Shown piece by piece: positions 34,811 to 44,157 of a stretch of 64,000 bases of DNA. The notes beneath the pieces are model-generated. The model did no database searches and was not told the origin of the DNA. It was given only the letters and a program-made list of their open reading frames with translations. Numbering within the stretch: the first letter of the stretch is position 1; every line of letters begins with the position of its first letter. The DNA comes from Pontibacter coccineus (GTDB taxonomy: Bacteria; Bacteroidota; Bacteroidia; Cytophagales; Hymenobacteraceae). The stretch spans positions 1 through 64,000 of the forward strand of contig NZ_JAUOTN010000009.1 in assembly GCF_030546575.1 (NCBI RefSeq), given 5' to 3'. A program made the position numbers and the translations under genes.

Positions 34811-36304
34811 ATGCAACACAAACTCAACCTGTACAACACGCTCACGCGCAAAAAAGAACTGTTCGAACCGCTGCACGCACCCTTTGTGGGGATGTATGTC
34901 TGCGGGCCGACGGTATACGGCGAGCCGCACCTGGGCCATGCCCGCAGTGCCGTTACCTTCGACGTGCTGTACCGTTACCTCAAATACTTGGGCTACAAAG
35001 TGCGCTACGTGCGCAACATCACCGACGTCGGTCACTTGGAGAATGACGCCGATGAGGGCGAAGACAAAATACAGAAAAGAGCCAAGCTGGAGCACCTCGA
35101 GCCAATGGAGGTCGTGCAGCACTATACCAATGTGTACCAAAAAGACATGGCCACGCTGAATGCCAAGTCGCCTGACATAGAGCCGCGTGCCTCCGGTCAC
35201 ATCATCGAGCAGATCCAGATGATAGAGGAGATACTCGCGAACGGGATGGCCTATGAAGTGAACGGTTCGGTATACTTCGACGTGCCCGCCTACAATAAGG
35301 ACCACAACTACGGCAAGCTTTCCGGTCGCATCATCGAGGATTTGCTGAGCAACACCCGTGATACCGAGGGCCAGGGCGAGAAGCGTTCGCCGGTGGACTT
35401 TGCTCTCTGGAAAAAAGCATCGCCGCAGCACATCATGCGCTGGCCTTCGCCCTGGAGCGACGGCTTTCCGGGCTGGCATCTCGAGTGCTCGGCCATGAGC
35501 CGTAAGTACCTGGGCGAGACCTTCGACATACACGGCGGCGGACTCGACCTGATGTTCCCGCACCACGAATGCGAGATCGCGCAGAGCCAGGCGAGCAACA
35601 GTCACTCCGATGCCGCCCGCTACTGGGTGCATAACAACATGATCACGGTGAACGGCCAAAAGATGGGCAAGTCGCTGGGCAACTTCATCAACCTGAGCGA
35701 ACTCTTTAGCGGCAATCACCAGATGCTGGAGCAGGCTTACAGCCCGATGACCATCCGCTTCTTTATTCTGCAGGCGCACTACCGCAGCACCCTCGACTTT
35801 AGCAACGAGGCGCTGCAGGCCGCCCAGAAAGGGTACAGAAAGCTGATGAACGGTATGCGCGTACTCGAGAAGTTGAACTACCCGGAAGAAGGTATAGGTA
35901 CCCCGGATGAGAAGCTGAACGAAGAGCTGCTGAAACTGACAGAGGAGTGCTTCCGTGGCCTGAACGACGACCTGAACACGGCACGCGCGATCGCTTCGCT
36001 TTTCAACCTGCTCAAAAAGATCAACAGCCTATACCTGGGGCAGCTGCCGATCGGGGCACTGACGCGCGGCACTTTCGATACCATCCGCACGACCTATACC
36101 GAACTGGTAACCGATGTGCTGGGTCTGAAAGATGAACCGACTGCCGATATGGAGCAGATGCTGGAACTGGTGCTTGGCTTTTACAAAGAAGCAAAAGAGA
36201 ACAAGGCGTATGACAAGGTAGATGCTATCCGTGCCGAACTGAAGAAGCAGGGAATTGTGATCAAAGACTTGAAAACCGGAATTGACTGGGCTTATGAAGA
36301 ATAA
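34811..36304 (+). CDS. cysS: Cysteinyl-tRNA synthetase
   Basis: About 497 residues from the ATG at 34811 ([16 protein letters not shown], the usual family start). An ATG 11 codons earlier adds an unconserved tail. Class I synthetase motifs are present: [16 protein letters not shown] (HIGH region with the first zinc Cys), the zinc-binding LECSAMS and [11 protein letters not shown], and [10 protein letters not shown] as the KMSKS loop. It charges tRNA(Cys) in the cytoplasm. The last bases overlap the start of the M28 peptidase gene. Confidence 0.96.
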   Translation: MQHKLNLYNTLTRKKELFEPLHAPFVGMYVCGPTVYGEPHLGHARSAVTFDVLYRYLKYLGYKVRYVRNITDVGHLENDADEGEDKIQKRAKLEHLEPMEVVQHYTNVYQKDMATLNAKSPDIEPRASGHIIEQIQMIEEILANGMAYEVNGSVYFDVPAYNKDHNYGKLSGRIIEDLLSNTRDTEGQGEKRSPVDFALWKKASPQHIMRWPSPWSDGFPGWHLECSAMSRKYLGETFDIHGGGLDLMFPHHECEIAQSQASNSHSDAARYWVHNNMITVNGQKMGKSLGNFINLSELFSGNHQMLEQAYSPMTIRFFILQAHYRSTLDFSNEALQAAQKGYRKLMNGMRVLEKLNYPEEGIGTPDEKLNEELLKLTEECFRGLNDDLNTARAIASLFNLLKKINSLYLGQLPIGALTRGTFDTIRTTYTELVTDVLGLKDEPTADMEQMLELVLGFYKEAKENKAYDKVDAIRAELKKQGIVIKDLKTGIDWAYEE

Positions 36305-37307
36305 TATGAAGCTACTGGCCATGCTGCTGTTTGGTGCGATGGGCCTTAACGGCTGCGACTCTTCTGGAAACGGAGGCAATACCGAACGTGTGGCGACCAC
36401 CGAAGTAGAGGAAGCTGTGGTGCAGGCGCCTGAGTTTAACGCCGATTCTGCTTACCACTTCGTGGACCGGCAGGTGGCTTTCGGGCCGCGTGTGCCGAAC
36501 ACAGCGGAGCACTACAAAGCAGGAGAATGGCTGATCGAGACGCTGCGCAGCTACGGGGCTGAAGTACAGGTACAGGCCTTCCAGGCGCGTGCTTTTGACG
36601 GCACCATGCTCAACCTGCGCAACATCATCGGTACCATTAACCCGAACGCGACGAAGCGGGTACTGCTGGCCGCGCACTGGGACACACGCCCCTTTGCCGA
36701 CAAAGACACGAAAGACCAGAACAAACCCATTGACGGTGCCAACGACGGCGGCAGTGGCGTAGGCGTGCTGCTTGAGATTGCCCGGACCATACAGGCCGCA
36801 GAGCAGAAACCAGGTATAGGCATCGACATCATCTTCTTTGATGGAGAAGATTACGGACGGCCGGACAACAGCGATCACCCCTACATGCAGGACGACTGGT
36901 GCCTGGGGTCGCAGCACTGGAGCAAGAACAAGCATACCCCGAATTACAAAGCGAACTACGGCATCCTGCTCGACATGGTGGGCGCCGAGAATGCCAAGTT
37001 TGCCCGCGAAGGCACCTCCATGCAGTATGCCCGCAACATCGTAGACAAGGTATGGCGTGCCGGCAACCGCATTGGCTACTCCGACTATTTTAAGTATGTG
37101 AACGCCCCGGCCATTACCGACGACCATTACTACGTGAACACAGTGGGCGGCATCCGCATGATCGACATCATTGAGTATAACATGGCGAACCAGGACGACT
37201 ACTTCGGCCACTACCATCACCGCCATACCGACACGATGGACATCATCAGCAAAAACACTCTGAAGGCAGTGGGCCAGACCGTGCTGCACGTGCTCTACAA
37301 CGAGTAA
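36294..37307 (+). CDS. M28-family lipoprotein, probable glutaminyl-peptide cyclotransferase
   Basis: About 337 residues from the ATG at 36294, overlapping cysS by 11 bases; the next ATG (36306), just after the cysS stop, is a fair alternative. A lipoprotein signal ends at LNGC (Cys21). The metal-binding core has [38 protein letters not shown] and a late HYHHRHTDT. The WDTRP, FDGED and SQHW segments are typical of bacterial glutaminyl cyclases in the M28 fold, which form N-terminal pyroglutamate in exported proteins. Pyroglutamate formation is a known modification of T9SS-era Bacteroidota exoproteins. A simple aminopeptidase remains possible. Confidence 0.85.
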   Translation: MKNNMKLLAMLLFGAMGLNGCDSSGNGGNTERVATTEVEEAVVQAPEFNADSAYHFVDRQVAFGPRVPNTAEHYKAGEWLIETLRSYGAEVQVQAFQARAFDGTMLNLRNIIGTINPNATKRVLLAAHWDTRPFADKDTKDQNKPIDGANDGGSGVGVLLEIARTIQAAEQKPGIGIDIIFFDGEDYGRPDNSDHPYMQDDWCLGSQHWSKNKHTPNYKANYGILLDMVGAENAKFAREGTSMQYARNIVDKVWRAGNRIGYSDYFKYVNAPAITDDHYYVNTVGGIRMIDIIEYNMANQDDYFGHYHHRHTDTMDIISKNTLKAVGQTVLHVLYNE

Positions 37308-37324
37308 GGCTATACCTGACCAAC

Positions 37325-37355
37325 AAAAAAAGGCGCTCCTTGGAGCGCCTTTTTT
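37325..37355. terminator. Bidirectional terminator between convergent genes
   Basis: Seven A, GGCGCTCC-TT-GGAGCGCC, then T-run. It serves the M28 gene on the plus strand and overlaps the stop codon of the minus-strand lipoprotein gene. A TATACCT word lies between the M28 stop and the stem. Confidence 0.92.
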
Positions 37356-38025
37356 ATTTTTTCACGACGGAGGGCAGCACGTTGTCTTCCGTCATTTTCT
37401 GCACCGTGAGTTCAGCAAACTTGCTAGCTGCCTTGCGGAGGCTGCCAGGGCTGTGTGACTTGGATTGGGCTGACCAAACCAGCCGGTCAGAACTGACATC
37501 GTAGAGGTTGGTTTCGAGGTAGTATACCTTGTCTTCGGTGTAGTAGCCGGGGTCGTAGAGGGTGGGATACCAAAAGGTATAGTATCCTCTGAAACTGCCA
37601 TACCACATAAAACGTGTCATAGGGCGATACCCCATGCTGCCAGGCACGTAACGGGTTTCGGTTTGCTCGTCTACCAGGGCGGCGGTGAGGATGGCGTCAT
37701 GGCCGTTTTCTTTAATGCGCTCCATGAGCAGGTTGACATCGGGCTGGGCTTTAGCGGCAGCGGTGGGCGGGAACAGTTCCATGCTGCGGGTAGCCTGAAT
37801 GCCGCGCATTTGCAACTGATTCACCAGGTCATTCTCTACTTCCTGCCGGGCCAGCACATTATCGGTGAGGGCTGCCACAACAACATGCCGGTAATTCTGG
37901 GCTTCGATCTCCGGGCTTTTCCAGGAGCCCAGAATCTGTGTGGAAGAAGAGCAGGCGGCTATACCTACCAACAGGAGTAGCAGAGGCAGCCAGGCATTTG
38001 AAGGAAGTTTGTGTTTCATGTCCAT
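37354..38025 (-). CDS. Lipoprotein of unknown function
   Basis: A 223-residue protein with a lipoprotein signal ending in GIAAC (Cys25). The early mature segment (ILGSWKSPE, then YRHVVVAALTDNVLARQEVENDLVNQL) resembles small Bacteroidota lipoproteins with an alpha/beta nucleotide-like start (DUF4136-type in outline). The middle is Tyr/Gly/Pro-rich (WYGSFRGYYTFWYPTLYDPGYY) and the end has YLETNLYDVSSDRLVWSAQS. No enzymatic motif is visible. The upstream gap of 273 bases to the aldolase gene has AT-rich DNA with a promoter for that gene. Confidence 0.72.
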   Translation of the reverse strand: MDMKHKLPSNAWLPLLLLLVGIAACSSSTQILGSWKSPEIEAQNYRHVVVAALTDNVLARQEVENDLVNQLQMRGIQATRSMELFPPTAAAKAQPDVNLLMERIKENGHDAILTAALVDEQTETRYVPGSMGYRPMTRFMWYGSFRGYYTFWYPTLYDPGYYTEDKVYYLETNLYDVSSDRLVWSAQSKSHSPGSLRKAASKFAELTVQKMTEDNVLPSVVKK

Positions 38026-38251
38026 ATCGCTAACGTGCTTGTAATTAATGCTTTGTATAACGAGTGTGAGATTGATTTAGATTTAAGAGAGAACCAGTTA
38101 TAGCCTGGCCCTGCACAGGCAGATGTGGATAGCGTGTTATTTAGTGTCAGGCATAGGGTAACATTTTAGCGAAGTATGCGGTATGTTGGGGCAGTATACC
38201 CGTGCTGGCAACAGAAGGCGTGATAATTTCTGGAGTATTCAAAAAGCATTA

Positions 38252-38259
38252 TATATTTG
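38252..38259 (+). promoter_or_regulatory. -7 box (TATATTTG) of the aldolase gene
   Basis: Exact TAnnTTTG match about 40 bases before the ATG. The -33 element is weak. Confidence 0.5.
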
Positions 38260-38298
38260 TCCTACAATTCAATACATCCCTTTATAAAACTTTAAAAA

Positions 38299-39357
38299 AT
38301 GTCGTACGATAACATCGTTTCCTTACTGGGCTCTGAAGCGGAGAGCCTGCTTCAGTATGAAAGCAAAACAATTTCCAAGGACCTGCTCCACGCACCGGGC
38401 CCGGATTTTGTGGACAGAATCTTTGTGCAGTCGAACCGTAGTCCGCAGGTATTGCGCAGCCTGCAGCAACTGTTCAATCACGGCCGTCTGGGAGGTACTG
38501 GTTACCTGTCCATCCTACCGGTAGACCAGGGCATTGAGCACACAGCGGGTGCCTCTTTTGCCCCGAACCCGATTTATTTCGACCCGGAGAACATCATCAG
38601 ACTGGCAATGGAAGGTGGCTGCAACGCCGTGGCGACTACCTTCGGTAACCTGGCCATGATGTCGAGAAAGTATGCGCACAAGATCCCGTTTGTGGTGAAG
38701 ATCAACCACAACGAGCTGATGACCTACCCCAACAAGTACGACCAGATCATGTTCGGCTCCGTGGACGAAGCCTGGAACCTGGGTGCTACGGCCGTGGGTG
38801 CTACCATCTACTTCGGTTCTGAGGAATCTTCCCGCCAGATCATTGAGGTGGCTGAGGCGTTTGAGAGAGCGCACCAGCTCGGTATGGCCACGATCCTGTG
38901 GTGCTATACCCGCAACAACGCCTTTAAGAAAGACGGTGTGGACTACCACGCAGCCGCTGACCTAACGGCGCAGGCCAACCACCTGGGTGTCACCATCCAG
39001 GCCGACATCATCAAGCAGAAGCTGCCGGAGAACTACGGCGGCTTCAAGGCAATCGGTTTTGGCAAGACCAACGAAAAGATGTACACTGATCTGACAACCG
39101 ATAACCCGATCGATCTGACCCGCTACCAGGTGGCTAACTGCTACATGGGCCGTGCCGGCCTGATCAACTCCGGTGGTGAGTCGAAGGGCGAGTCGGATCT
39201 GGCGGATGCGGTGCGTACAGCCGTTATTAACAAGCGTGCAGGCGGTATGGGCTTGATCTCAGGCCGCAAGGCGTTCCAGAAAGACATGAAAGTTGGCGTG
39301 GAGCTCCTGAACGCGATTCAGGACGTATACCTGGCCAACGACATTACACTTGCGTAA
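38299..39357 (+). CDS. fbaB: Class I fructose-bisphosphate aldolase (FbaB/DhnA type)
   Basis: A 352-residue Schiff-base aldolase of the DhnA family, cleaving fructose 1,6-bisphosphate in glycolysis or running in reverse for gluconeogenesis. Family signs are [15 protein letters not shown] near the N-terminus, [23 protein letters not shown] and ADIIKQKLP (candidate Schiff-base Lys). The C-terminal [10 protein letters not shown] phosphate-binding segment is also clear. Single gene with its own promoter and a downstream inverted repeat. Confidence 0.93.
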   Translation: MSYDNIVSLLGSEAESLLQYESKTISKDLLHAPGPDFVDRIFVQSNRSPQVLRSLQQLFNHGRLGGTGYLSILPVDQGIEHTAGASFAPNPIYFDPENIIRLAMEGGCNAVATTFGNLAMMSRKYAHKIPFVVKINHNELMTYPNKYDQIMFGSVDEAWNLGATAVGATIYFGSEESSRQIIEVAEAFERAHQLGMATILWCYTRNNAFKKDGVDYHAAADLTAQANHLGVTIQADIIKQKLPENYGGFKAIGFGKTNEKMYTDLTTDNPIDLTRYQVANCYMGRAGLINSGGESKGESDLADAVRTAVINKRAGGMGLISGRKAFQKDMKVGVELLNAIQDVYLANDITLA

Positions 39358-39396
39358 TCTACTATAGCAGAACTGCTGATTATTAACTAATTTTAC

Positions 39397-39441
39397 AGCC
39401 TGCTTTGGAAAAGCTCTTTTGTGAGTATTCCGGAGCAGGCT
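39397..39441 (+). terminator. Inverted repeat after the aldolase gene
   Basis: AGCCTGCT and AGCAGGCT (8 exact, about 14 pairs with two mismatches) around a 17-base loop that includes a T-run. No long T-run follows, so termination is uncertain. The right arm touches the accD -7 box. Confidence 0.45.
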
Positions 39442-39448
39442 ATATTTG
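39441..39448 (+). promoter_or_regulatory. -7 box (TATATTTG) of accD
   Basis: Exact TAnnTTTG match beginning at the last base of the upstream inverted repeat. The leader to accD is about 80 nt. Confidence 0.5.
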
Positions 39449-39532
39449 TGCCCGAATCTGCCCGAAGTTGGAGAAGAGGAGTGTGGCGGAACAACCATTT
39501 AATGTGCAGCATGCACGACCGATACGATTATG

Positions 39533-40432
39533 ATGCCTTGGTTTAAACGAGTAGAAAAAGGAATTAGCACGCCGACAGAGGAGAAAAAGGAAACTCCGGA
39601 TGGTTTGTGGTATAAGTGCCCGGAATGCAAAACGGTGACGAGCATGACCGAGCACCGCAAAAACCTGAAGACCTGCGTGAAGTGCAACTACCACGACCGG
39701 ATTGGTTCGAAGGAGTATTTCGCCATCCTGTTCGATGATAACAAGTTCACAGAGATGGATGAGGATATGAGCTCGGGTGACCCTCTGAATTTTACAGACT
39801 CTAAGCCATACCCGCAGCGTACTGTTGAGACCCAACGAAAGACCGGGCTGAAGGACGCCGTGCGGACTGCCTATGGCAAGTCCGGAGGCAGGGACATCAC
39901 CATCGCCTGTATGGACTTCGCCTACATCGGCGGCTCAATGGGATCTGTGGTGGGCGAAAAGATTGCCCGCGCCATTGACCATGCCCGCAAAACGCGCACT
40001 CCTTTTATGATGATCTCAAAATCCGGTGGTGCCCGAATGATGGAGGCTGGCTTCTCACTGATGCAGATGGCCAAAACCTCTGCCAAACTGGCGCTCCTCT
40101 CAGAAGAGAAACTACCTTATATTTCTTTGCTCACAGACCCGACTACAGGTGGTGTAACCGCATCATACGCCATGCTGGGCGACTTCAACATTGCCGAGCC
40201 GGGTTCCCTGATCGGTTTTGCCGGACCACGTGTTATTAAGGAAACGATCGGGAAAGACCTGCCAAAGGGCTTCCAGAGTGCAGAGTTCGTGCTGGAGCAC
40301 GGCTTCCTGGACTTTATAGTGGACCGCAAAGAACTGAAGCAGCGCCTCGTTGACCTGCTGGGTATGATCATGCCGGCCGCAGAAGAAAGTAACGGCACCG
40401 CCAAAACTCAGAAGGCAGCCAAGTCATCGTAG
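39533..40432 (+). CDS. accD: Acetyl-CoA carboxylase carboxyltransferase subunit beta
   Basis: About 299 residues from ATG at 39533, preferred because [11 protein letters not shown] matches the family start; an adjacent in-frame ATG at 39530 is equally possible. A four-Cys zinc finger is present (Cys29, 32, 48, 51: CPEC and CVKC), then the crotonase-like carboxyltransferase fold with [18 protein letters not shown] and [18 protein letters not shown]. With AccA, AccB and AccC (not here) it makes malonyl-CoA for fatty-acid synthesis. A perfect 15-base-stem terminator follows. Confidence 0.97.
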   Translation: MPWFKRVEKGISTPTEEKKETPDGLWYKCPECKTVTSMTEHRKNLKTCVKCNYHDRIGSKEYFAILFDDNKFTEMDEDMSSGDPLNFTDSKPYPQRTVETQRKTGLKDAVRTAYGKSGGRDITIACMDFAYIGGSMGSVVGEKIARAIDHARKTRTPFMMISKSGGARMMEAGFSLMQMAKTSAKLALLSEEKLPYISLLTDPTTGGVTASYAMLGDFNIAEPGSLIGFAGPRVIKETIGKDLPKGFQSAEFVLEHGFLDFIVDRKELKQRLVDLLGMIMPAAEESNGTAKTQKAAKSS

Positions 40433-40455
40433 GCAGATTGCATAAAATTTGGCCA

Positions 40456-40490
40456 GAAAGAGCCTGTCAGTGTCGCTGACAGGCTCTTTC
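40456..40490. terminator. Bidirectional terminator after accD
   Basis: Perfect 15-base stem GAAAGAGCCTGTCAG / CTGACAGGCTCTTTC with a 5-base loop TGTCG, 23 bases beyond the accD stop. Confidence 0.88.
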
Positions 40491-40564
40491 TGCTAGTACT
40501 CAAACATGAAAGAATATAAGCGGAACAGGTACATTCGAACCTTTTAAGCTTGTGAAAGTAATAG

Positions 40565-40597
40565 TTTGGGTAAAGCACAATATTGTGCCTAATTTTG
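40565..40597 (+). promoter_or_regulatory. Promoter of the first OmpA-like gene with an operator-like palindrome in the spacer
   Basis: TTTG at 40565-40568 and TAATTTTG at 40590-40597 are separated by 21 bases, a good match to the Bacteroidota -33/-7 pair. Between them lies the perfect 14-base palindrome GCACAATATTGTGC (40575-40588). The half-site with its flank AAAGCACAA recurs about 40 bases downstream. A repressor bound there would cover the promoter. Confidence 0.6.
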
Positions 40598-40698
40598 GCA
40601 TTAGTATTGCGAAAGCACAAAAGCAAGGCAACACGAAACTTGTATTAACCAATACTACCATCAACCAAAAACCATTTATTTAAATTTATTTCAAGACT

Positions 40699-41475
40699 AT
40701 GAAATTAGTAAAACTATCGTTGACATCGATGCTGGCTGTAACCATGCTGTTCACTTCGTGCCAGACTACGGCTCCTACCACTTCCGGTACCGGCGACACG
40801 TCCACCACAACAGGCAACAGAACTGACACCAGCACTACCGGCACAAACACCACCGGCCAGGAAAAAACAGGTATGAACAAAACCACCAAAGGCGGTATCA
40901 TCGGAGCTGGCTCCGGCGCTGTAGTAGGTGGTATCATCGGTAACCGCATGGGCAATACCGCTGCGGGAGCCATTATAGGTGCCGCCGTGGGTGGTGCCAC
41001 AGGTGCCGTTATCGGACGCCGTATGGACAAGCAGGCTGAAGAGCTGGAGAAGAGCATGGAAAATGCCAAGATCGAGCGTGTAGGTGAGGCCATCCGCATC
41101 AACTTCGACTCAGGTATCCTGTTTGCCGTGAACTCTGCTGAACTGAGCGCCAATGCCAAGAAAGACATTGACGGCCTGGTAACAACACTGCAGAAATACG
41201 AAGGCACCAACATCATCATCGAAGGCCACACCGACAACACCGGTAGCCGTGAGCTGAACCAGGGGCTGTCAGAGCGCCGTGCACAGGCTGTTGCCAACTA
41301 TGCCCGCACCAAAGGTGTAGATGCATCGCGCATGCAGGCGAAAGGCTACGCGTTTGACCAGCCAATTGCCGACAACACAACAGCTGCAGGCCGTTCACAG
41401 AACCGCCGCGTGGAGATCATCATCATCGCAAGCGACGAGCTGAAGAAGGCTGCTGAAAACGGTGAGATAAAATAA
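40699..41475 (+). CDS. OmpA-family lipoprotein with glycine-zipper segment (copy 1)
   Basis: A 258-residue protein: lipoprotein signal with lipobox FTSC (Cys21), Thr/Ser/Gly-rich linker (about 25-65), glycine-zipper segment (about 66-105, GGIIGAGSGAVVGGIIGNRM), short coiled helix and a C-terminal OmpA domain (about 135-250). The peptidoglycan-binding OmpA motif is intact (IIIEGHTDNTGSRELNQ, then SERRAQAVANYA and NRRVEI). It probably links the outer membrane to murein. A shorter paralog lies 322 bases downstream. No beta-barrel is present. Confidence 0.92.
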   Translation: MKLVKLSLTSMLAVTMLFTSCQTTAPTTSGTGDTSTTTGNRTDTSTTGTNTTGQEKTGMNKTTKGGIIGAGSGAVVGGIIGNRMGNTAAGAIIGAAVGGATGAVIGRRMDKQAEELEKSMENAKIERVGEAIRINFDSGILFAVNSAELSANAKKDIDGLVTTLQKYEGTNIIIEGHTDNTGSRELNQGLSERRAQAVANYARTKGVDASRMQAKGYAFDQPIADNTTAAGRSQNRRVEIIIIASDELKKAAENGEIK

Positions 41476-41500
41476 GGTATCAGGTATAACATCTGAACGG

Positions 41501-41536
41501 AAGCGCCTGTTGGGTATACCTGACAGGCGCTTTTTT
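41501..41536 (+). terminator. Terminator whose loop carries the TATACCT word
   Basis: Stem AAGCGCCTGT / ACAGGCGCTT with loop TGGGTATACCTG and six T after it. Another AGGTATA lies just upstream. The remaining DNA to 41797 is AT-rich, with no gene seen and no clear TAnnTTTG box. Confidence 0.88.
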
Positions 41537-41797
41537 GTGCACCAGATTTTAGCAGGGAACCCCTCTGGCGGGCTGCAAAAGCCGTCTTGGTAACTGCTTT
41601 TGAATATTCCCCAGGTAGTTTACGTATATACTTTGCCTAATGTAGACTATTGGTAGGGTTGTTGTATTGTGTTGCTTTACAGTATGTTATGTATTATGAT
41701 TGGTATAACTGCTATATGTAAATACAACATTTTAACACGTTTGGAGTATTAAGTGCTTAATCTGACAACTATAATTGAAAATTAAAAAACAAAGACA

Positions 41798-42463
41798 ATG
41801 AAACATATCAGAATTTATTTGGCGGTACTTGCCGTTTTCGGTTTGTTATTTACTTCCTGTAATGCCAGCCGCACGGCCAAAGGCGGCGCCATCGGTGCCG
41901 GTAGTGGTGCCGTAGTGGGTGGTGTGATCGGTAAAGTGGCTGGTAACACGGCGGCAGGTGCCATTATAGGTGCAGCAGTGGGTGGTACAGCCGGTGCCCT
42001 GATCGGTCGCCACATGGACAAGCAGGCGGCAGAGCTGCAGCGTGACCTAGAGAACGCTAAAGTAGAGCGTGTAGGGGAGGGTATCAAAATTACTTTCGAC
42101 TCCGGCATCCTCTTCGATGTGAACTCTGCTCAGCTGCGTGCGAACGCACAGACGGACATCCAGCAACTGGCCACTACGCTGAAAAAGTACGAAGACACGA
42201 ACATCATCATCGAAGGCCACACCGACAACACCGGTAGCCGTGAGCTGAACCAGCGTCTGTCGGAGCGTCGTGCCGAGTCGGTGGCGAGCTATACTACCCA
42301 GCAGGGTGTTTCGCGTAACCGCATCACAACGCAGGGCTGGGCTTTCGACCATCCGGTAGGAGACAACTCTACAGCAGCCGGCCGTCAGGCTAACCGTCGT
42401 GTAGAGATCGCCATCTTTGCAAACGAGAAAATGAAGAAAGCCGCTGAGCGCGGGGAATTGTAA
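41798..42463 (+). CDS. OmpA-family lipoprotein with glycine-zipper segment (copy 2)
   Basis: A 221-residue paralog of the gene upstream with the same order: lipobox FTSC (Cys21), glycine zipper (GGAIGAGSGAVVGGVIGKVAG), helix and OmpA domain (IIIEGHTDNTGSRELNQ, SERRAESVASY, ANRRVEI). It lacks the Thr/Ser-rich linker of copy 1. The two genes share a 54-base identical stretch in the OmpA core (41209-41262 and 42200-42253). Tandem duplication is clear; any split of function is unknown. Confidence 0.92.
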   Translation: MKHIRIYLAVLAVFGLLFTSCNASRTAKGGAIGAGSGAVVGGVIGKVAGNTAAGAIIGAAVGGTAGALIGRHMDKQAAELQRDLENAKVERVGEGIKITFDSGILFDVNSAQLRANAQTDIQQLATTLKKYEDTNIIIEGHTDNTGSRELNQRLSERRAESVASYTTQQGVSRNRITTQGWAFDHPVGDNSTAAGRQANRRVEIAIFANEKMKKAAERGEL

Positions 42464-42480
42464 GCATTCGATCGCCTAAA

Positions 42481-42520
42481 AAAAAGCCAGCTATGCCGAT
42501 TCAGGTATAGCTGGCTTTTT
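42481..42520. terminator. Bidirectional terminator containing AGGTATAGC
   Basis: Perfect 14-base arms AAAAAGCCAGCTAT / ATAGCTGGCTTTTT with a 12-base loop, between convergent OmpA and DUF2238 genes. The right arm includes CAGGTATAGC. Confidence 0.92.
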
Positions 42521-42523
42521 TTG

Positions 42524-43186
42524 TTAGCTTTTAGTGCCAGCAGGTTGCCGGCGTTTGCGGAGGACCAAGGCTGACCCGATGGCTATGATGGCTCCCAGGA
42601 AGGCGAGCATCATGTCTTTTTGCGCGTCCCAGATATCGCCCTGCATCCCCAGGTAGGCCATGCCCTGTTCATCCCCCTTATACACCAGGTCGGCCACCAG
42701 CCATTCCACGATTTCGTAGACCGCGCTGAGTGCCAGAACAAGCGACAGCGTGAGCACGCAGCTTATAAATACGCTCAAACTGAAGCCCCGCCTCGCCACT
42801 TCATAGAGCGGGTAGGTGAGCATGAGCCCAAAACCGAAGTGCACCAAGCGATCGTAGTGGTTGCGCTGGAAATTGAAGGGCTCTTTCATCCACTCGCCAA
42901 AGGGGTTGTCGGCATACTGGTAGTGGCTGCCGTACACGTGCAGCATCATAAACAGAAAGATCAGGGTATAGCTGGTGTCGGTGAAGCGGAAGATGTTGTA
43001 AAAAGCCGCCAGCAGGATCAGCACGGAGAGGGAGAGCGAGTTTTCAATGAGCCAGTTGAGCAGATCAGGCGTTGTGAGGCCGGTGTAGGCCAGGAAAATC
43101 ACGAATATGGAGGTATAGGCTATGTGCAACGGCCTGCGCAGAAAAGGCAGTTTGTTCTCGGTGCGGAAAGTCATTGTAAACGTCAT
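42524..43186 (-). CDS. DUF2238 (YjdF-like) inner membrane protein
   Basis: A 220-residue protein with about six membrane helices. It has the family signs HYQYADNPFGEW, NHYDRLVHFGFGLM and YEIVEWLVADLVY, with the final segment GMQGDIWDAQKDMMLAFLGA. The biochemical role is unknown. The start may be the ATG four codons further in. Single gene sharing a terminator with the OmpA genes. Confidence 0.88.
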   Translation of the reverse strand: MTFTMTFRTENKLPFLRRPLHIAYTSIFVIFLAYTGLTTPDLLNWLIENSLSLSVLILLAAFYNIFRFTDTSYTLIFLFMMLHVYGSHYQYADNPFGEWMKEPFNFQRNHYDRLVHFGFGLMLTYPLYEVARRGFSLSVFISCVLTLSLVLALSAVYEIVEWLVADLVYKGDEQGMAYLGMQGDIWDAQKDMMLAFLGAIIAIGSALVLRKRRQPAGTKS

Positions 43187-43274
43187 GTGCCAACGGGTTT
43201 ATGCGGGACTACAGCATTAACCTTAATTTGATACACATGTTTTGCCTAATTGGATACAGGCTTTTCGAAAAGCT

Positions 43275-43967
43275 TCAGGCCAGCAGGTCTTTCTGATAGA
43301 ACACGAGTCTGATCGGGTTGTCCTCCGGGTTCTGGGTCGGGTCACAGTGGTAGCCGAACATCTCGACGCCATTCATGTAAGGGAGCAGCTTTTTGTAATA
43401 GGTATGGCCCGTGTTTTCGGGGTTGAAGGTGATGTCGTGGTACACGCAGGTCGGCAGCGAAGGCATGCGGCTCAGTCTGTCGAACAGCACGTCGGGCTTG
43501 CCCAGGTCGCCGGAGTATACGATGCGGCTGTTTTCTTCTTCGAAAATGTAGGCAAACGACTGCAGCCCTTCTGAGTGCATGCCGTAGGTATCGACCGCCT
43601 TTATACCTTCAAAATGCTCAAGTGGCACAAACTCAGCATACTTATCCGGGTTCTTCACCTGTATTTTGAGGAACTCGTATACCTGCGCCTTAAACTGATC
43701 GGTTGGGTACAGGATGATTGGTTTCGGTGCCTTATCTACCACATGTTTGTGCAACAGCAGGTTGGCCAGGCTCCCGCAATGGTCGTTGTGCAAGTGTGTG
43801 AGCAGGATATGATCTACCCGATGCACCAGGTTTTTGTGCACCAGCGTCTGGTATACCGTGAAACCGCAATCGAGCAGGACACACTTTCCCCGTACAGTTA
43901 CCAGGGCGGCAGAGTTCAGATAATCGATGTCAAAGGCACCTCCTGTTCCTAAGAATTTAATTTGCAT
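43275..43967 (-). CDS. MBL-fold metallo-hydrolase (RNase Z-like)
   Basis: About 230 residues from the ATG at 43967 (MQIKFLGTGGAFD, the usual first beta strand). An upstream in-frame ATG adds 36 non-conserved residues. The metal motif reads LLTHLHNDHCGSL, and later metal ligands are plausible at VYSGDLGKPD and YHDI. A distinct EHF segment and a final Tyr/His-rich part (MFGYHCDP) differ from standard RNase Z. It is a zinc-dependent hydrolase with unproved substrate; tRNA 3' processing is possible. Confidence 0.82.
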   Translation of the reverse strand: MQIKFLGTGGAFDIDYLNSAALVTVRGKCVLLDCGFTVYQTLVHKNLVHRVDHILLTHLHNDHCGSLANLLLHKHVVDKAPKPIILYPTDQFKAQVYEFLKIQVKNPDKYAEFVPLEHFEGIKAVDTYGMHSEGLQSFAYIFEEENSRIVYSGDLGKPDVLFDRLSRMPSLPTCVYHDITFNPENTGHTYYKKLLPYMNGVEMFGYHCDPTQNPEDNPIRLVFYQKDLLA

Positions 43968-44157
43968 AGAGTGAAAGCTAATGCCGTTTTGGGCTGGGAC
44001 TAAGGGTATAGCGGGAATTGAAATAAATTGTTGTAGTATAATACAATTTTTCTGGGCAAATGTTTGAACATGCAACCTTAGCCTTTCTCAGCCAATTTTG
44101 ACGGAAACGCCATTTGCATAAAGCCGTTAATTAAGAACTGGTTAACCCACATGCGCT

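Noticed and set aside
34568-35779. 403-codon open frame on the minus strand over cysS
   Set aside because: It is a shadow of cysS, which has all family motifs in the plus frame.
36312-37289. 325-codon minus-strand frame over the M28 gene
   Set aside because: His/Val-rich antisense shadow; the plus-strand frame has the metal-binding motifs.
43968-44075. 36-residue extension of the MBL hydrolase
   Set aside because: The standard first strand begins at the later ATG (MQIKFLGTGGAF).
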